Positions 55,754 to 64,000 of a stretch of DNA of 64,000 nucleotides are shown here, piece after piece. Under the pieces are notes generated by a model. It was given only the letters and a program-made list of their open reading frames with translations, did no database searches and was not told the DNA's origin. Position numbers and translations under genes: made by a program. Origin of the DNA: Natronorubrum aibiense (GTDB taxonomy: Archaea; Halobacteriota; Halobacteria; Halobacteriales; Natrialbaceae); contig NZ_CP045488.1 in NCBI RefSeq assembly GCF_009392895.1, positions 3,100,001-3,164,000 of the forward strand, in the 5' to 3' direction. Every line of letters begins with the position of its first letter. Positions within the stretch are counted from its first letter, which is position 1.

Positions 55754-57040
55754 TCACGAGAAGTCGGTCAGCGACAACTGGCCGCCAGCGTGGGGGCGAT
55801 CGGTTGCTGCCCCGTCGGCGGCGCTGTCGGCTCCGCCCCCACCGTCGGTCCGCTGGCTGTCGCCGTCACCGCCCCAGCTATCGAGGCTGGCCTGATCGGC
55901 CGCCGCGAACTCGAGGTTCGCCACCCGAACGCCGAGTTTACGGACGGGTTCGGTCTCGAACTCCGTAAAGAGGTCGCGAGCGATCCGGCCGACGAGGTCG
56001 GGATCGTCGACTGGCCCCGGCAACGATCGCTCGCGGGTGTTGACGTCGTACGGCGGCGTGACGGCTTTGACGCCGATGGTTCGGTAGAGTGCGCCCTCGC
56101 GTCGGGCGCGATCGGCGACGGCCACCGCGAGCGTCTCGATCTGGTCGTACTTCGGGTCGGGTTCGGAGACCGGGTCGGCGAAGGCGGACTCGCGGGAGAA
56201 ACTCTTGGGTTCGCCTTTCGGCTCGACCCGACGGTCGTCGTCGCCGCGGGCGCGATCGTGCAACTCCTGGCCGCGTTCGCCGAAGCGTTCGACCAGCGGC
56301 TCCGGATCGGCCGCGGCGACGTTGCCGGCCGTTTCGAGGCCCATCTCCCTGAGCTCCCGGGCGGTCACGGGGCCGACGCCGTGGAGCAACTCGACCTCGA
56401 GCGGGGCGAGAAAGTCCCGTACCTCGCCGGGTTCGACGACCGTCAGCCCGTCGGGTTTCTCGAAGTCGCTGGCGATCTTGGCCGCGCTCATCGTCGGCGC
56501 GACGCCGACGCTGACGATCACGCCGACCTCCCGGCGAATTCGATCTTTGATGTGGCGGGCGAAGCCGTCGGCGACCTCCCAGGCGGTTCGGTCGGTCACG
56601 TCGAGGTAGGCCTCGTCGATGCTCACCTCCCGAACCACGTCGGCACAGTCGTGGAGGATCGACTGGACCTCCTCGGCCACCGACTCGTAGTAATCTAGAT
56701 CGACGGGCCGGTAGAACCCGGTTTCCTCGCGGGTGAGCTCCGGATCGTAGTCGTCGGCCTCGGGAGTCATGGCTGCGCGTCTGGGCAGGCGCTCGAGCGC
56801 CGTTGAGATCGCTTGTGCGCTTTCGACGCCGAACTCGCGGGCCTCGTAGCTGGCGGTGGCGACGGCGCCGACGGTCTCGCCGGGTTCGTAGCCCATGCCG
56901 ACGACGACGGGTTCGCCACGGAGGTCGGGCTCGCGAAGGCGCTCGCAGGACGCATAGAAGCAGTCGGCGTCGACGTGACAGACGATCCGCTCGTCGTCGT
57001 CCGTCACCTCGATTCCCGGAAGCCGCGGTCCCTCCGACAT
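55754..57040 (-). CDS. dinB: DNA polymerase IV (DinB/Dpo4-type) with PIP box
   Basis: 428 residues. Y-family palm residues are visible: 'CHVDADCFYASCERLREP' (catalytic Asp and steric-gate region) and 'VSIDEAYLDVT' (Asp and Glu). The finger/thumb helices follow, with 'LLHGVGPVTARELREMG' (helix-hairpin-helix). The C-terminus ends 'QLSLTDFS', which is a PCNA-interacting peptide (Q-x-x-L-x-x-F) at residues 421-427. It copies damaged DNA with low fidelity; the PIP box suggests recruitment by PCNA. The frame extends upstream to 57232, but that reaches into TFS and shares no similarity, so ATG 57040 is used. Confidence 0.93.
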   Translation of the reverse strand: MSEGPRLPGIEVTDDDERIVCHVDADCFYASCERLREPDLRGEPVVVGMGYEPGETVGAVATASYEAREFGVESAQAISTALERLPRRAAMTPEADDYDPELTREETGFYRPVDLDYYESVAEEVQSILHDCADVVREVSIDEAYLDVTDRTAWEVADGFARHIKDRIRREVGVIVSVGVAPTMSAAKIASDFEKPDGLTVVEPGEVRDFLAPLEVELLHGVGPVTARELREMGLETAGNVAAADPEPLVERFGERGQELHDRARGDDDRRVEPKGEPKSFSRESAFADPVSEPDPKYDQIETLAVAVADRARREGALYRTIGVKAVTPPYDVNTRERSLPGPVDDPDLVGRIARDLFTEFETEPVRKLGVRVANLEFAAADQASLDSWGGDGDSQRTDGGGGADSAADGAATDRPHAGGQLSLTDFS

Positions 57041-57110
57041 TCGTCTACTGAACGGTTCGTGTGGACCGTTGTGAACGTTGCGTCCGGCGGCCCGCGGGGT
57101 GATCGGTGGC

Positions 57111-57440
57111 TCAGTTGTAGCCGCGCCAGCGTTTGCCACATTCGGTACACTTGAAAAACCGCGTCGGCGGTTCGTCCGCCGAGGCTGTCTGTTTGAGTGT
57201 GTACCACGCTTCCTGATTGCCACACTCGTCACAGACGACGTCGGTCGCCTTCGGCTTGCCCTCGAAGTTCGCGTTCTCGTCCGACTCGATCACGTCGGCG
57301 TCGGTCTGTGACTCCGTCGTCACGAACGCGTCTTCCTGTTCACGGTCCCGTTCGCTCGAGGCCCCACAGTCGTCGTTCGTACAGACCATGCGGTCGCCCT
57401 CGGCTTTCATCATCGAACCGCAGTCGTCGCAAAACTGCAT
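57111..57440 (-). CDS. Transcription factor S (TFS)
   Basis: 109 residues with two zinc ribbons: the N-terminal 'MQFCDDCGSMMKAEG' plus 'CTNDDCG' (four Cys), and the C-terminal 'VVCDECGNQEAWYTL' plus 'FFKCTECGKRW' with an acidic hairpin 'SADEPPT' between them. The Asp-Glu pair inserts into RNA polymerase and stimulates cleavage of backtracked RNA, as in TFIIS. The linker between ribbons is longer and more acidic than in most archaea. It begins at ATG 57440. A minus-strand TTTTTT box at about -27 (57466-57471) fits a leaderless start. dinB follows 70 bases later. Confidence 0.95.
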   Translation of the reverse strand: MQFCDDCGSMMKAEGDRMVCTNDDCGASSERDREQEDAFVTTESQTDADVIESDENANFEGKPKATDVVCDECGNQEAWYTLKQTASADEPPTRFFKCTECGKRWRGYN

Positions 57441-57465
57441 AGCCGCCCGTATGCGGTCGGGACGC

Positions 57466-57471
57466 AAAAAA
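57466..57471 (-). promoter_or_regulatory. T-rich TATA-like box upstream of TFS
   Basis: TTTTTT on the minus strand, 26-31 bases before the TFS start, where a TATA box would lie; it may also terminate the upstream gene. Confidence 0.35.
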
Positions 57472-57531
57472 CGCTCTTCTCGTCGGTGCGGTGACTCTCT
57501 GTCAGCACTGCCGTCGGTTTGTCCGCCCGCC

Positions 57532-58509
57532 TTACTGATCGACGCGAACCGTCGCCCCGCTCGAAGCGGGCGCAGACAGGATAACGTCGCCCTCGAGGTC
57601 GTTGTCTGCGAGCGCGTCGTGAGCGGCTGTCGTGGCCTCCTCGGCGTGGGTTCGATCCGTGACGGCGTAGACGACTGGCCCCCACGATGACTGACCGACA
57701 CCGGTACAGACTGGACACGTCTCAAGCGTTTCGACGAGGGTACCAGCAGGCGGCCGAAAGACGCCGCCTTGGGCATCGGCGTACCACGCGCCGTTTTTGC
57801 GGCCGATCTCGCTGATCGCCTCGCCGAAGGCCTCGAGTCGGCCCTCGGCGGCGGCGGGCAACAGTTTTCGAGTGACGACGCCAGCGATTTCGTCGGCGAT
57901 GGCGGGGTCGGCACGCTCGACCACGCTTCGCATACTCGCATCCTCGTCATCGCCGCTGCGGCCGGGGTCGGCGTCTGGAACGACGACAAGAAAACGCCAG
58001 TCGGAAGGCAGGTCGTGGCGGGCGACGACCGGCGGCACCGTCCAGTCGCCCTCGGTCGGCGGCTCGGTCGTAAACCGATTCGTCGGGTGACCGGCGTCGA
58101 CGACGAATCCGCCGGCCTCGAAGGTCGCGACGCCGATGCCGCTGCGGCCACCCCGGCCCATTGCGGGGGCATGGGCTCTGACCGCTGGCTCGAGGCCGTG
58201 AGCGTGGGCCGTTGCGGCGAGCACGGACAGCGATAGCTGGGTGCCGCTGCCGAGTCCGATGTGACGCGGGAGTTGTTCCTCGAGCGTGACCGCGACGCCG
58301 GGAACGTCGAGGATGTCGACGGCACGGCTCGCGTACTCCCGGACCAACTGGTCGTCGCTCTCGACGGTGGCGGCCGGTTCGGCGGTAACCGTGACGCGTG
58401 GCTCCTCGAGGGCGACGCCGATGCCGCCGTAGAGCCGTCGCCGGGCCAGCGAGAGGTTCTGGAACCCGACGTGAATCCGGGCCCCGGCGCTGACGGTCGC
58501 GGGTGTCAT
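57532..58509 (-). CDS. Beta-RFAP synthase homologue (GHMP-kinase fold)
   Basis: 325 residues. 'TVSAGARIHVGFQNLSLARRRLYGGIGVAL' (start shortened) and the GHMP loop 'PRHIGLGSGTQLSLSVLAA' match beta-ribofuranosylaminobenzene 5'-phosphate synthase, the first committed enzyme of tetrahydromethanopterin biosynthesis from para-aminobenzoate and PRPP. Haloarchaea are thought to lack methanopterin, so its role here is unclear; it could serve a modified folate or another pterin. The last part 'GGVFRPPAGTLVETLETCPVCTGVGQSSWGP' holds a C-x2-C-like pair. I start at ATG 58509 (MTPATVSAGA). The next gene upstream is divergent yqeC. Confidence 0.85.
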   Translation of the reverse strand: MTPATVSAGARIHVGFQNLSLARRRLYGGIGVALEEPRVTVTAEPAATVESDDQLVREYASRAVDILDVPGVAVTLEEQLPRHIGLGSGTQLSLSVLAATAHAHGLEPAVRAHAPAMGRGGRSGIGVATFEAGGFVVDAGHPTNRFTTEPPTEGDWTVPPVVARHDLPSDWRFLVVVPDADPGRSGDDEDASMRSVVERADPAIADEIAGVVTRKLLPAAAEGRLEAFGEAISEIGRKNGAWYADAQGGVFRPPAGTLVETLETCPVCTGVGQSSWGPVVYAVTDRTHAEEATTAAHDALADNDLEGDVILSAPASSGATVRVDQ

Positions 58510-58638
58510 AGCCGCCGCTAGGCAAGCCCTCGGCAAGGGGGTTTCGACGCTGGCAACGCCTGTCTCCGTGGCACATGTTGACAGTCGAACCGTCGTGTCA
58601 CCGACAGCTCTTTTCGATCGGTCATGTGTCTAGTGGAC

Positions 58639-59394
58639 ATGGAACTCACGCGCGCACTCGAGGCCGATACCGGACTCACCTGTGTCGTCGGCGCTGGCGG
58701 GAAGAAATCGACGCTGTACGAACTCGCCGGCCGACTCGAGCGAGCAGTCGTGACAGCGACCGTCCGGATCCCGATCTTCGACCGACAGGTCGCCGACGTG
58801 CGAGTGACTGAAGATCCACTCGCCGTCCTCGAGTCGACCGACGACGCCGACCTCGAGTGGCCGCTCGGACTGGTGCCAGCACAGGAGCGAGACGACCGGT
58901 ATCGGGGGTACGACCCTGCAACGGTCGATCGGATCGCGTCGGCCGACGGCGTCGAGCACGTGCTCGTCAAAGCCGACGGCGCGAGAACGCGATTGTTGAA
59001 GGCCCCGAACGAACGCGAGCCGCAACTACCCGAGACCGCCGAGACGGTGATCGCTATCGCGAGTGTCGACGCGGTCGGCCAGCCGCTCGAGGACGACGTC
59101 GTTCACCGCCCGGAGCACGTCGCGGACGTGACCGGACGAGCGATCGGTGAGCCGATCGAACCGGCCGACGTGGCGGCGGTTCTGACCAGCCCGGAAGGTG
59201 GACTGAAGGACGTCCCGGACGGTGCGACGTACGTCCCGCTGCTCAACATGGTCGACGATGACGACGCCCTCGAGACGGCACGCGAGATCGCGACGCACAT
59301 CCGCGAGGAGAGCGCTGCCACACACGGTCGCGTCTCGCGAGTCGTCCTGACGAGCATGATCGCCGACGAGCCGTTGGTCGACGTCTATCAGTGA
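58639..59394 (+). CDS. yqeC: YqeC-family protein (putative hydroxylase maturation factor)
   Basis: 251 residues. 'TCVVGAGGKKSTLYELAG' is a Walker A-like loop (G-A-G-G-K-K-S-T). 'VKADGARTRLLKAPN' and 'VVDD'-like motifs later match YqeC, linked by gene neighbourhoods to selenium-dependent molybdenum hydroxylases. Biochemical activity is unproven. The next gene is MobA, consistent with molybdenum cofactor handling. The start is ATG 58639 (MELTRALEAD), with an ATG at 58624 as alternative. No selenocysteine machinery or molybdenum hydroxylase is seen in the window. Confidence 0.8.
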   Translation: MELTRALEADTGLTCVVGAGGKKSTLYELAGRLERAVVTATVRIPIFDRQVADVRVTEDPLAVLESTDDADLEWPLGLVPAQERDDRYRGYDPATVDRIASADGVEHVLVKADGARTRLLKAPNEREPQLPETAETVIAIASVDAVGQPLEDDVVHRPEHVADVTGRAIGEPIEPADVAAVLTSPEGGLKDVPDGATYVPLLNMVDDDDALETAREIATHIREESAATHGRVSRVVLTSMIADEPLVDVYQ

Positions 59395-59488
59395 TGCTGG
59401 CGGACAGAAGTCAGTATGAGTCCTCGCCGTGGCCCGGCTGTCGACTGGTCACTGACGATTTATACGGCTCTCGTACATAGCATCGCCT

Positions 59489-60112
59489 GTGACGAGTTTC
59501 GATTCACTCGAGGGCGTCGTCCTCGCGGGCGGCTACTCGACGCGCTTTGGCGAGACAGACAAAGCCGTCGCCGAACTCGCCGGGACGCCGCTGATCCGCC
59601 GTGTCGTGGATCAACTCGCGGGAGTCACCGACGCAGTCGTCGTCAACTGCCGGGACGAGCAACGCGAGGCGATCCGAAACGCACTCTCGGGGAGCGACGT
59701 CGACCGTCGGTACGCGATCGATCCGATTCCCGACCGCGGCCCGCTGGCCGGCATCGGCGTCGGCTTAGCGGCGGTCGACCGCGAGTACGCGGCCGTCGTC
59801 GCCTGTGACATGCCGTTCGTCGATCCGACGCTGTTCGAACAACTGTACGCGCACGCTCGTGGCCACGACGGGGCCGTCGTCCGACTCGAGGACGGCTGGT
59901 ATCAGACGACACAGGCCGTCTACCGCGCCGAGCCGATGGCGCGTGCCTGCGAGGAGACGCTGGGTTCCGACGATACTCGGGTTCTGGCTGCGTTCGACTC
60001 GCTCGACGTGGTCACCGTCGAGGAAGCCGACCTCGAGGGCGTCTCGGCGACGACCTTCGAGAGCGTCGACACCCCGGACGACCTGCGGGCGGCAGCGCAA
60101 CGGCTCGAGTAG
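59489..60112 (+). CDS. mobA: Molybdenum cofactor guanylyltransferase (MobA)
   Basis: 207 residues: the nucleotidyltransferase signature 'VLAGGYSTRFGETDKAVAELAGTPLIRR', which holds the G-G-x-S-x-R-x-G loop with Lys, then 'VVACDMPFVDPTLF' (metal Asp) and 'DGAVVRLEDGWYQTTQAVYR'. It attaches GMP to molybdopterin for DMSO-reductase-type enzymes. The start is a GTG at 59489 (V-T-S-F-D-S). It is 94 bases downstream of yqeC, same strand, probably one transcript. It is convergent with ilvD. Confidence 0.88.
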   Translation: MTSFDSLEGVVLAGGYSTRFGETDKAVAELAGTPLIRRVVDQLAGVTDAVVVNCRDEQREAIRNALSGSDVDRRYAIDPIPDRGPLAGIGVGLAAVDREYAAVVACDMPFVDPTLFEQLYAHARGHDGAVVRLEDGWYQTTQAVYRAEPMARACEETLGSDDTRVLAAFDSLDVVTVEEADLEGVSATTFESVDTPDDLRAAAQRLE

Positions 60113-60162
60113 GACGAGTCTCGAAAAAGCGTCGGTCGTCTTCGAACCGCTATTTTGGAGCG

Positions 60163-61899
60163 TTAGTCCTGCTTCGCGCCGGGGTTGGTCACGGCACCGT
60201 TGGCCGCGGAGTCGAACGTTTGCCCGTACTTCGCCAGCACCCCGGTCGTGTAGTTGGGCTCGGGGAGGCCGTGTTTCTCGAGTCGCTGCTCGATCTCCTC
60301 GTCGGTGAGATCCACGGAGAGTTCGAGGTTGTCGATGTCGATCGTGATGGTGTCGCCGTCCTCGAGGGCGGCGATCGGGCCGCCGGCGGCGGCTTCCGGC
60401 GCAACGTGGCCGATGGAGAAGCCTCGAGTAGCACCGGAGAATCGGCCGTCAGTAAAGAGCGCCACGTCCTCGGCGTGGCCCTGGCCGGCGACTGCGCTCG
60501 TGACGCCGAGCATCTCGCGCATGCCGGGGCCGCCCTGTGGACCCTCGTTGCGGATACCGATGACGTCGCCCGTCTCGACGCGTCCTTCCTGCACGTACGC
60601 CATCGCCGGCTCCTCCGATTCGAAGATGCGGACGGGGCCTTCGTGGTGAAGGTGGTCCTCGCCGGTGATCTTGATGACGGCACCGTCGGGTGCGAGGTTG
60701 CCCGTCAAAATGCGGATCGCGCCGCGCTCGTGGATGGGATCGTCGACGGTGTAGAGGAAGTCAGCGTCGAGGTCCTCGATTCGTGGCGGGTCGAGGCGTT
60801 CGATGGCCTCGGCGATCGTCTCGCCGGTGACAGTCAGCGCGTCGCCGTGGAGTAGGTCCGCCTCGAGGAGTTCCCGGAGCACGACGGGGACGCCGCCGAC
60901 CTCGTGGAGGTCGTTCATCACGCGCTGGCCGCCGGGCTGCAGATCGGCGATCTTCGGCGTCCGGGCGCTAATCTCGTTGAACGTCTCGATGTCGAGGTCG
61001 ATGCCAGCCTCGGCGGCCATCGCCAGCAGGTGGAGTACGGCGTTGGTCGAGCCGCCGACGGCGACCTGCAGCGCGATCGCGTTCTCGAAGGACTCCCGCG
61101 AGAGGAAGTCCGACGGTTTTCGCTGCTCGCGGACGACCTCGACGGCGAGTTCGCCGCTCTCGCGGGCGACCTCGTAGCGGTCGTCGTCCTCGGCGGGTGG
61201 CGAGGACGACCCAAGCGGCGCGAAGCCAATCGTCTCGGAGATCGAGGCCATCGTGTTCGCGGTGAACATCCCACCACAGGAGCCCGCACCCGGGCAGGCG
61301 TGGCGCTCCATCTCGTCGAGTTCGTCTTCGGACATCTCGCCGTCGGCGACGGCACCGACCCCCTCGAAGACGTTCTGGATCGTGATCTCGCGACCGTCGT
61401 GTTCGCCGGGCATGATCGAGCCGCCGTAGAGGAAGACGCTCGGCAGATCCGTCCGAATCGCGGCCATCATCATCCCGGGCATGTTCTTGTCACAGCCGCC
61501 GATGGTGACGAGCCCGTCCATGCGCTCGCCGAACGCGACGAGTTCGACGGAGTCGGCGATCACTTCTCGAGAGATGAGCGAGGCTTTCATCCCCTCGGTC
61601 CCCATCGAAATCGCGTCGGAGATGGTGATCGTGCCGAACTCGATCGGCATCCCGTCGGCCTCGTCGACGGCGTCGTAGGCCGACTGGGCCACGTCGTCCA
61701 GGTGAACGTTACACGGCGTGATGTCGGCGGCTGGATTCGCAACGCCGATCATCGGCGAGGACAGGTCCGCATCGTCGTACCCCATCGCACGGAACATCGC
61801 ACGGTGGGGGGCTCGTTCGACCCCCTCCGTGACCTCCTTGCTCGGCAACTCCTCGGGCTTGCCCTCTGCAGGCGATCGCTCCTCGGGCTGTTGGCTCAT
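60163..61899 (-). CDS. ilvD: Dihydroxy-acid dehydratase
   Basis: 578 residues, normal length. The Fe-S cluster Cys lie in '[12 protein letters not shown]' and '[22 protein letters not shown]' (key part [14 protein letters not shown]). A third Cys lies in '[10 protein letters not shown]'. It dehydrates 2,3-dihydroxy acids to 2-keto acids in branched-chain amino acid synthesis. '[18 protein letters not shown]' and '[14 protein letters not shown]' are additional family blocks. It starts at ATG 61899 ([10 protein letters not shown]) and appears monocistronic; other ilv genes are not nearby. It is convergent with mobA. Confidence 0.96.
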   Translation of the reverse strand: MSQQPEERSPAEGKPEELPSKEVTEGVERAPHRAMFRAMGYDDADLSSPMIGVANPAADITPCNVHLDDVAQSAYDAVDEADGMPIEFGTITISDAISMGTEGMKASLISREVIADSVELVAFGERMDGLVTIGGCDKNMPGMMMAAIRTDLPSVFLYGGSIMPGEHDGREITIQNVFEGVGAVADGEMSEDELDEMERHACPGAGSCGGMFTANTMASISETIGFAPLGSSSPPAEDDDRYEVARESGELAVEVVREQRKPSDFLSRESFENAIALQVAVGGSTNAVLHLLAMAAEAGIDLDIETFNEISARTPKIADLQPGGQRVMNDLHEVGGVPVVLRELLEADLLHGDALTVTGETIAEAIERLDPPRIEDLDADFLYTVDDPIHERGAIRILTGNLAPDGAVIKITGEDHLHHEGPVRIFESEEPAMAYVQEGRVETGDVIGIRNEGPQGGPGMREMLGVTSAVAGQGHAEDVALFTDGRFSGATRGFSIGHVAPEAAAGGPIAALEDGDTITIDIDNLELSVDLTDEEIEQRLEKHGLPEPNYTTGVLAKYGQTFDSAANGAVTNPGAKQD

Positions 61900-62101
61900 A
61901 CCGTGAAATTGCCACCTCGGCGCTTAAAGACCTCGGATACCGACATCACCCCACATCAAGCCCCAGTCGAACACATTCGGGTGCCGCGAGCGCCGTCTGC
62001 TGGCCCGACCGTCCATCGAGGTCGCCGCCCGCCCGCGTCACCTTCGATTTCCTGCACGGGGCTTTCCCACGCCGGTCACGGAGTGGGTTCTAGAGCGACG
62101 A

Positions 62102-62266
62102 ATGTGCAAGTACTGTCTCGAGTGCAAGTGGCAGCTCACCGCTGCCGACGACTGCACCGAAGCCGAGGCGTCGAAGAAAGCGATCGAACACTTCGTCGAA
62201 ACGGGCCATACGGTCGAATCGTTTCGGCTGCCACCGCCAGTTACGGTCTCCGACTCGGAAACCTGA
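62102..62266 (+). CDS. Small Cys-rich (putative zinc) protein
   Basis: 54 residues, short and easy to miss. It starts '[20 protein letters not shown]' and contains Cys at 2, 5, 8 and 18, a set able to bind one zinc. The remainder forms a helix '[20 protein letters not shown]', with His30 and His36, and an acidic tail ending S-E-T. GC-rich third positions and acidic composition resemble real haloarchaeal genes. The stop lies one base before the stop of the convergent ribL gene. The function is unknown; small zinc proteins of this kind are common regulators in haloarchaea. Confidence 0.7.
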   Translation: MCKYCLECKWQLTAADDCTEAEASKKAIEHFVETGHTVESFRLPPPVTVSDSET

Positions 62267-62267
62267 C

Positions 62268-62696
62268 CTATCCGCGACGCTCGAGGATACGATCGATGAT
62301 CAGTCGGGTCGAGAGGATCTCGTCGTCGGTCGGCTCCCGGCCGCTGGCCCGCTCGACGACACAGTCGATGCCGCGGCGATCGAGTTCGGCTTCGATCGCC
62401 GTGGCGTCGTGGTGCTGGTCGTGTCCCAGCGCGATGACGTCGGGGTCGATCTCCTCGATCGGGATGAAAATATCCTCCTCGTGGCCGAGTATCGCCTCGT
62501 CGACGGCCTCGAGCGCGCCGACGACGTCGCGTCGCTGCGTCGCTGGACAGATCGGCGCTTCCTTGTGGTCGACGTTCGCTTTGCGAGCGACGATCACGTA
62601 CAGTTCGTCGCCCATCGCGGCCGCCTCCTCGAGGTAGTGGACGTGGCCGGGGTGGATGACGTCGAAGGTCCCCTGGGCGATGACGGTCTTCGTCAT
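62268..62696 (-). CDS. ribL: Archaeal FAD synthase (RibL)
   Basis: 142 residues of the nucleotidyltransferase family: '[21 protein letters not shown]' (H-x-G-H motif) and '[20 protein letters not shown]' match archaeal RibL, which adenylates FMN to FAD. The Cys-based CTP-type alternatives are excluded only by family memory; glycerol-3-phosphate cytidylyltransferase is the other possibility. It begins at ATG 62696 ([10 protein letters not shown]). The JAMM gene on the same strand lies 78 bases upstream. The 54-residue gene is convergent, its stop directly adjacent. Confidence 0.88.
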   Translation of the reverse strand: MTKTVIAQGTFDVIHPGHVHYLEEAAAMGDELYVIVARKANVDHKEAPICPATQRRDVVGALEAVDEAILGHEEDIFIPIEEIDPDVIALGHDQHHDATAIEAELDRRGIDCVVERASGREPTDDEILSTRLIIDRILERRG

Positions 62697-62774
62697 GTCG
62701 CCCTCCGGTCGCCGCGCGCATTGCTCGTCGTCCGTTCACGGTTCGGGCCGGTAGTCGTCTCGAGCATACTCATA

Positions 62775-63272
62775 CTATCGTCGGAGTTCGTCGTCGATAT
62801 CCGCCTGCGTGAAATCGAAAAAGTCCTCAGTTTCGGGGAGGTCGACGTCGACCACGTTCAACTGGGTCGGCTTCCCCTGCGAGTCGAAGGCCTTCCAGTC
62901 CGTTCGGCGGTAGGGGGCGCCGATGATGACGTGGACGCTGCCCCGGCCGAACGTCTCCAGATCCGCGCTACTCGGCTGAATCACACCGTTCGGGTGGGAG
63001 TGAATACTGCCGAGTGCCTTCACGTCGTTTGGAATCTGGCTCGTCCTGACCGTCGCGCTGACGCTGTTCGACTCGGTGCCGGGGACCACTACGATGTCCG
63101 TGATGACGAGTCCGTCCTGCTCGAGTCCGAGTCTGTCCGCCTCGGTGCCCCGGAGAAAACCCATGTACTCGTTCGGGTGGGTCGCCTCCGAGGACTCGAG
63201 GGCGAACTCGAGTGTCTCCTCAGCGATGCCGAGAATCTCACTCGAGCGAAACAGCGCGTCGAACAGCCCCAT
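62775..63272 (-). CDS. JAMM/MPN-domain metalloprotease (desampylase-like)
   Basis: 165 residues with a full JAMM motif: Glu35 in 'NEYMGFLRG', then His91 and His93 in '[17 protein letters not shown]' with Ser101 and Asp104 (H-x-H-P-x(6)-S-x2-D). It is a zinc-dependent deubiquitinase-like enzyme; haloarchaeal members (HvJAMM) remove ubiquitin-like SAMP proteins. The short length argues for a lone catalytic domain. It starts at ATG 63272 ([10 protein letters not shown]). The ribL gene follows 78 bases later. The window also encodes a beta-grasp protein with an atypical tail at 13899, though there is no direct link. Confidence 0.88.
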   Translation of the reverse strand: MGLFDALFRSSEILGIAEETLEFALESSEATHPNEYMGFLRGTEADRLGLEQDGLVITDIVVVPGTESNSVSATVRTSQIPNDVKALGSIHSHPNGVIQPSSADLETFGRGSVHVIIGAPYRRTDWKAFDSQGKPTQLNVVDVDLPETEDFFDFTQADIDDELRR

Positions 63273-63470
63273 AGCACACCGTCGGGGCTTGCGGTTGCTA
63301 AACGTTCCGATAAGACGGGCTCGCGAAACGAACCGCGTCCGTGCTGCTCGGACGCCGACGTGAGACGATCATCATCGTCGATGGTATCTCTCAAGGATCA
63401 ACTAGGAATACATACACCTCCACCGCATATTAGCGCGTGTCTTTTTGAGGGGGGCTGGCTATCCGGACGT

Positions 63471-64000
63471 ATGTCACTAGACGAAGACTCACTCGCCTAC
63501 CACAGCGACGACCCGCCGGGCAAACTCGAGATCAGGACGACGAAGTCGACGAGCACGCAGCGGGATCTCTCGCTCGCCTACTCGCCCGGAGTCGCCGCAC
63601 CGTGTCGGGAAATCGCCGACAACAGGAACGACGCCTACCAGTACACGGCGAAAGCGAATCTCATCGGCGTCGTCTCGAACGGCTCCGCGGTGCTCGGACT
63701 CGGCGATATCGGTGCGCAGGCTTCGAAACCTGTCATGGAGGGGAAAGGCGTCCTGTTCAAGCGATTCGCGGATATCGACGTCTTCGACATCGAACTCGAC
63801 CTCGACGACCCCGACGCGTTCGTCGAGTCGGTCGCGGCGATGGAACCGACCTTCGGCGGGATCAATCTCGAGGACATCGCCGCACCGGACTGTTTCCGGA
63901 TCGAGGAGCGGCTTCGCGACCGCATGGACATTCCGGTCTTTCACGACGACCAACATGGAACCGCGATTATCACCGGTGCGGCGCTGTTAAACGCCGCCGA
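63471..64000 (+). CDS. Malic enzyme (malate dehydrogenase, oxaloacetate-decarboxylating), N-terminal part
   Basis: The first 176 residues are visible and the frame is open at the right edge. '[14 protein letters not shown]', '[25 protein letters not shown]' (shortened: [21 protein letters not shown]) and '[22 protein letters not shown]' match NAD(P)-dependent malic enzymes. It converts malate to pyruvate and CO2 with reduction of NAD(P). The ATG at 63471 starts M-S-L-D-E-D-S. In haloarchaea the full protein is about 750 residues when fused to a phosphotransacetylase-like domain; the rest lies outside the window. Confidence 0.95.
   Translation, partial: MSLDEDSLAYHSDDPPGKLEIRTTKSTSTQRDLSLAYSPGVAAPCREIADNRNDAYQYTAKANLIGVVSNGSAVLGLGDIGAQASKPVMEGKGVLFKRFADIDVFDIELDLDDPDAFVESVAAMEPTFGGINLEDIAAPDCFRIEERLRDRMDIPVFHDDQHGTAIITGAALLNAA

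Overview
This window comes from a haloarchaeon. The inferred proteins are very acidic (Asp/Glu-rich, Lys-poor), the DNA is GC-rich with frequent CTCGAG words, and many genes have a TATA-like box about 27 bases before the start codon, as expected for leaderless haloarchaeal mRNAs. Archaea-only genes include Nop5/fibrillarin, RNase P p30 and Rpp14, the proteasome alpha subunit, transcription factor S, HalOD1 proteins, bacterio-opsin-activator-type HTH proteins and a TbsP-type regulator. The gene set and the Htur_1727-type cassette suggest a member of the Natrialbales, but rRNA is not in view and this is inference.

Layout. 1-6.0 kb: SpoVR tail, HEAT-repeat protein, YjbQ, a phosphodiesterase, a lone receiver domain, an SDR dehydrogenase and a sodium symporter. 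6.2-12.2 kb: acyl-CoA (propionyl-CoA) carboxylase genes pccB and pccX, then five other genes, then pccA. 12.4-15.0 kb: a small PaaB-like protein translationally coupled to a radical SAM/SPASM enzyme, facing a ubiquitin-fold protein that ends in Cys-Cys, plus a Tat lipoprotein. This is the best candidate for an uncharacterised system. 15-22 kb: antiporter, HalOD1, thioesterase, exonuclease-like protein, thiolase with its OB-fold partner, HflX. 22.4-26.2 kb: an information-processing operon (rnp3, methyltransferase, rnp2, psmA, SBDS). 26.4-29.8 kb: tbsP and sucCD. 30-34 kb: UbiA, tRNA-Leu, amphi-Trp protein, inositol-phosphatase family, DUF63. 34.1-35.0 kb: a decayed IS605/IS1341-type element inside the remnant of a TauE gene. 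35-43.6 kb: a potassium-transport island with two TrkH, two TrkA-type proteins and an APC permease with UspA domains. 43.7-52.8 kb: nop5-flpA, acyl-CoA synthetase, hybrid cluster protein, gamma-glutamylcysteine ligase, an HTH protein, an M24-fold protein lacking metal ligands, heme A synthase. 52.9-58.5 kb: a decayed ribbon-helix-helix regulator gene, HalOD1, HTH-10, DnaJ, DNA polymerase IV, TFS and a beta-RFAP synthase homologue. 58.6-64 kb: YqeC, MobA, IlvD, a 54-residue Cys-rich protein, RibL, a JAMM protease and the start of a malic enzyme.

How the genes work together. Carboxylase genes, succinyl-CoA synthetase, malic enzyme, acyl-CoA synthetase and thiolase link propionyl-CoA and fatty-acid carbon to the TCA cycle. 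The Trk island serves potassium accumulation for the salt-in strategy. Hcp and GshA fit nitrosative/thiol stress defence. Two copies of an 86-bp palindromic element (3746-3831 and 26267-26352) show MITE-like activity. Starts were chosen from family alignment recalled from memory, TATA spacing and gene overlaps; no database search was possible.
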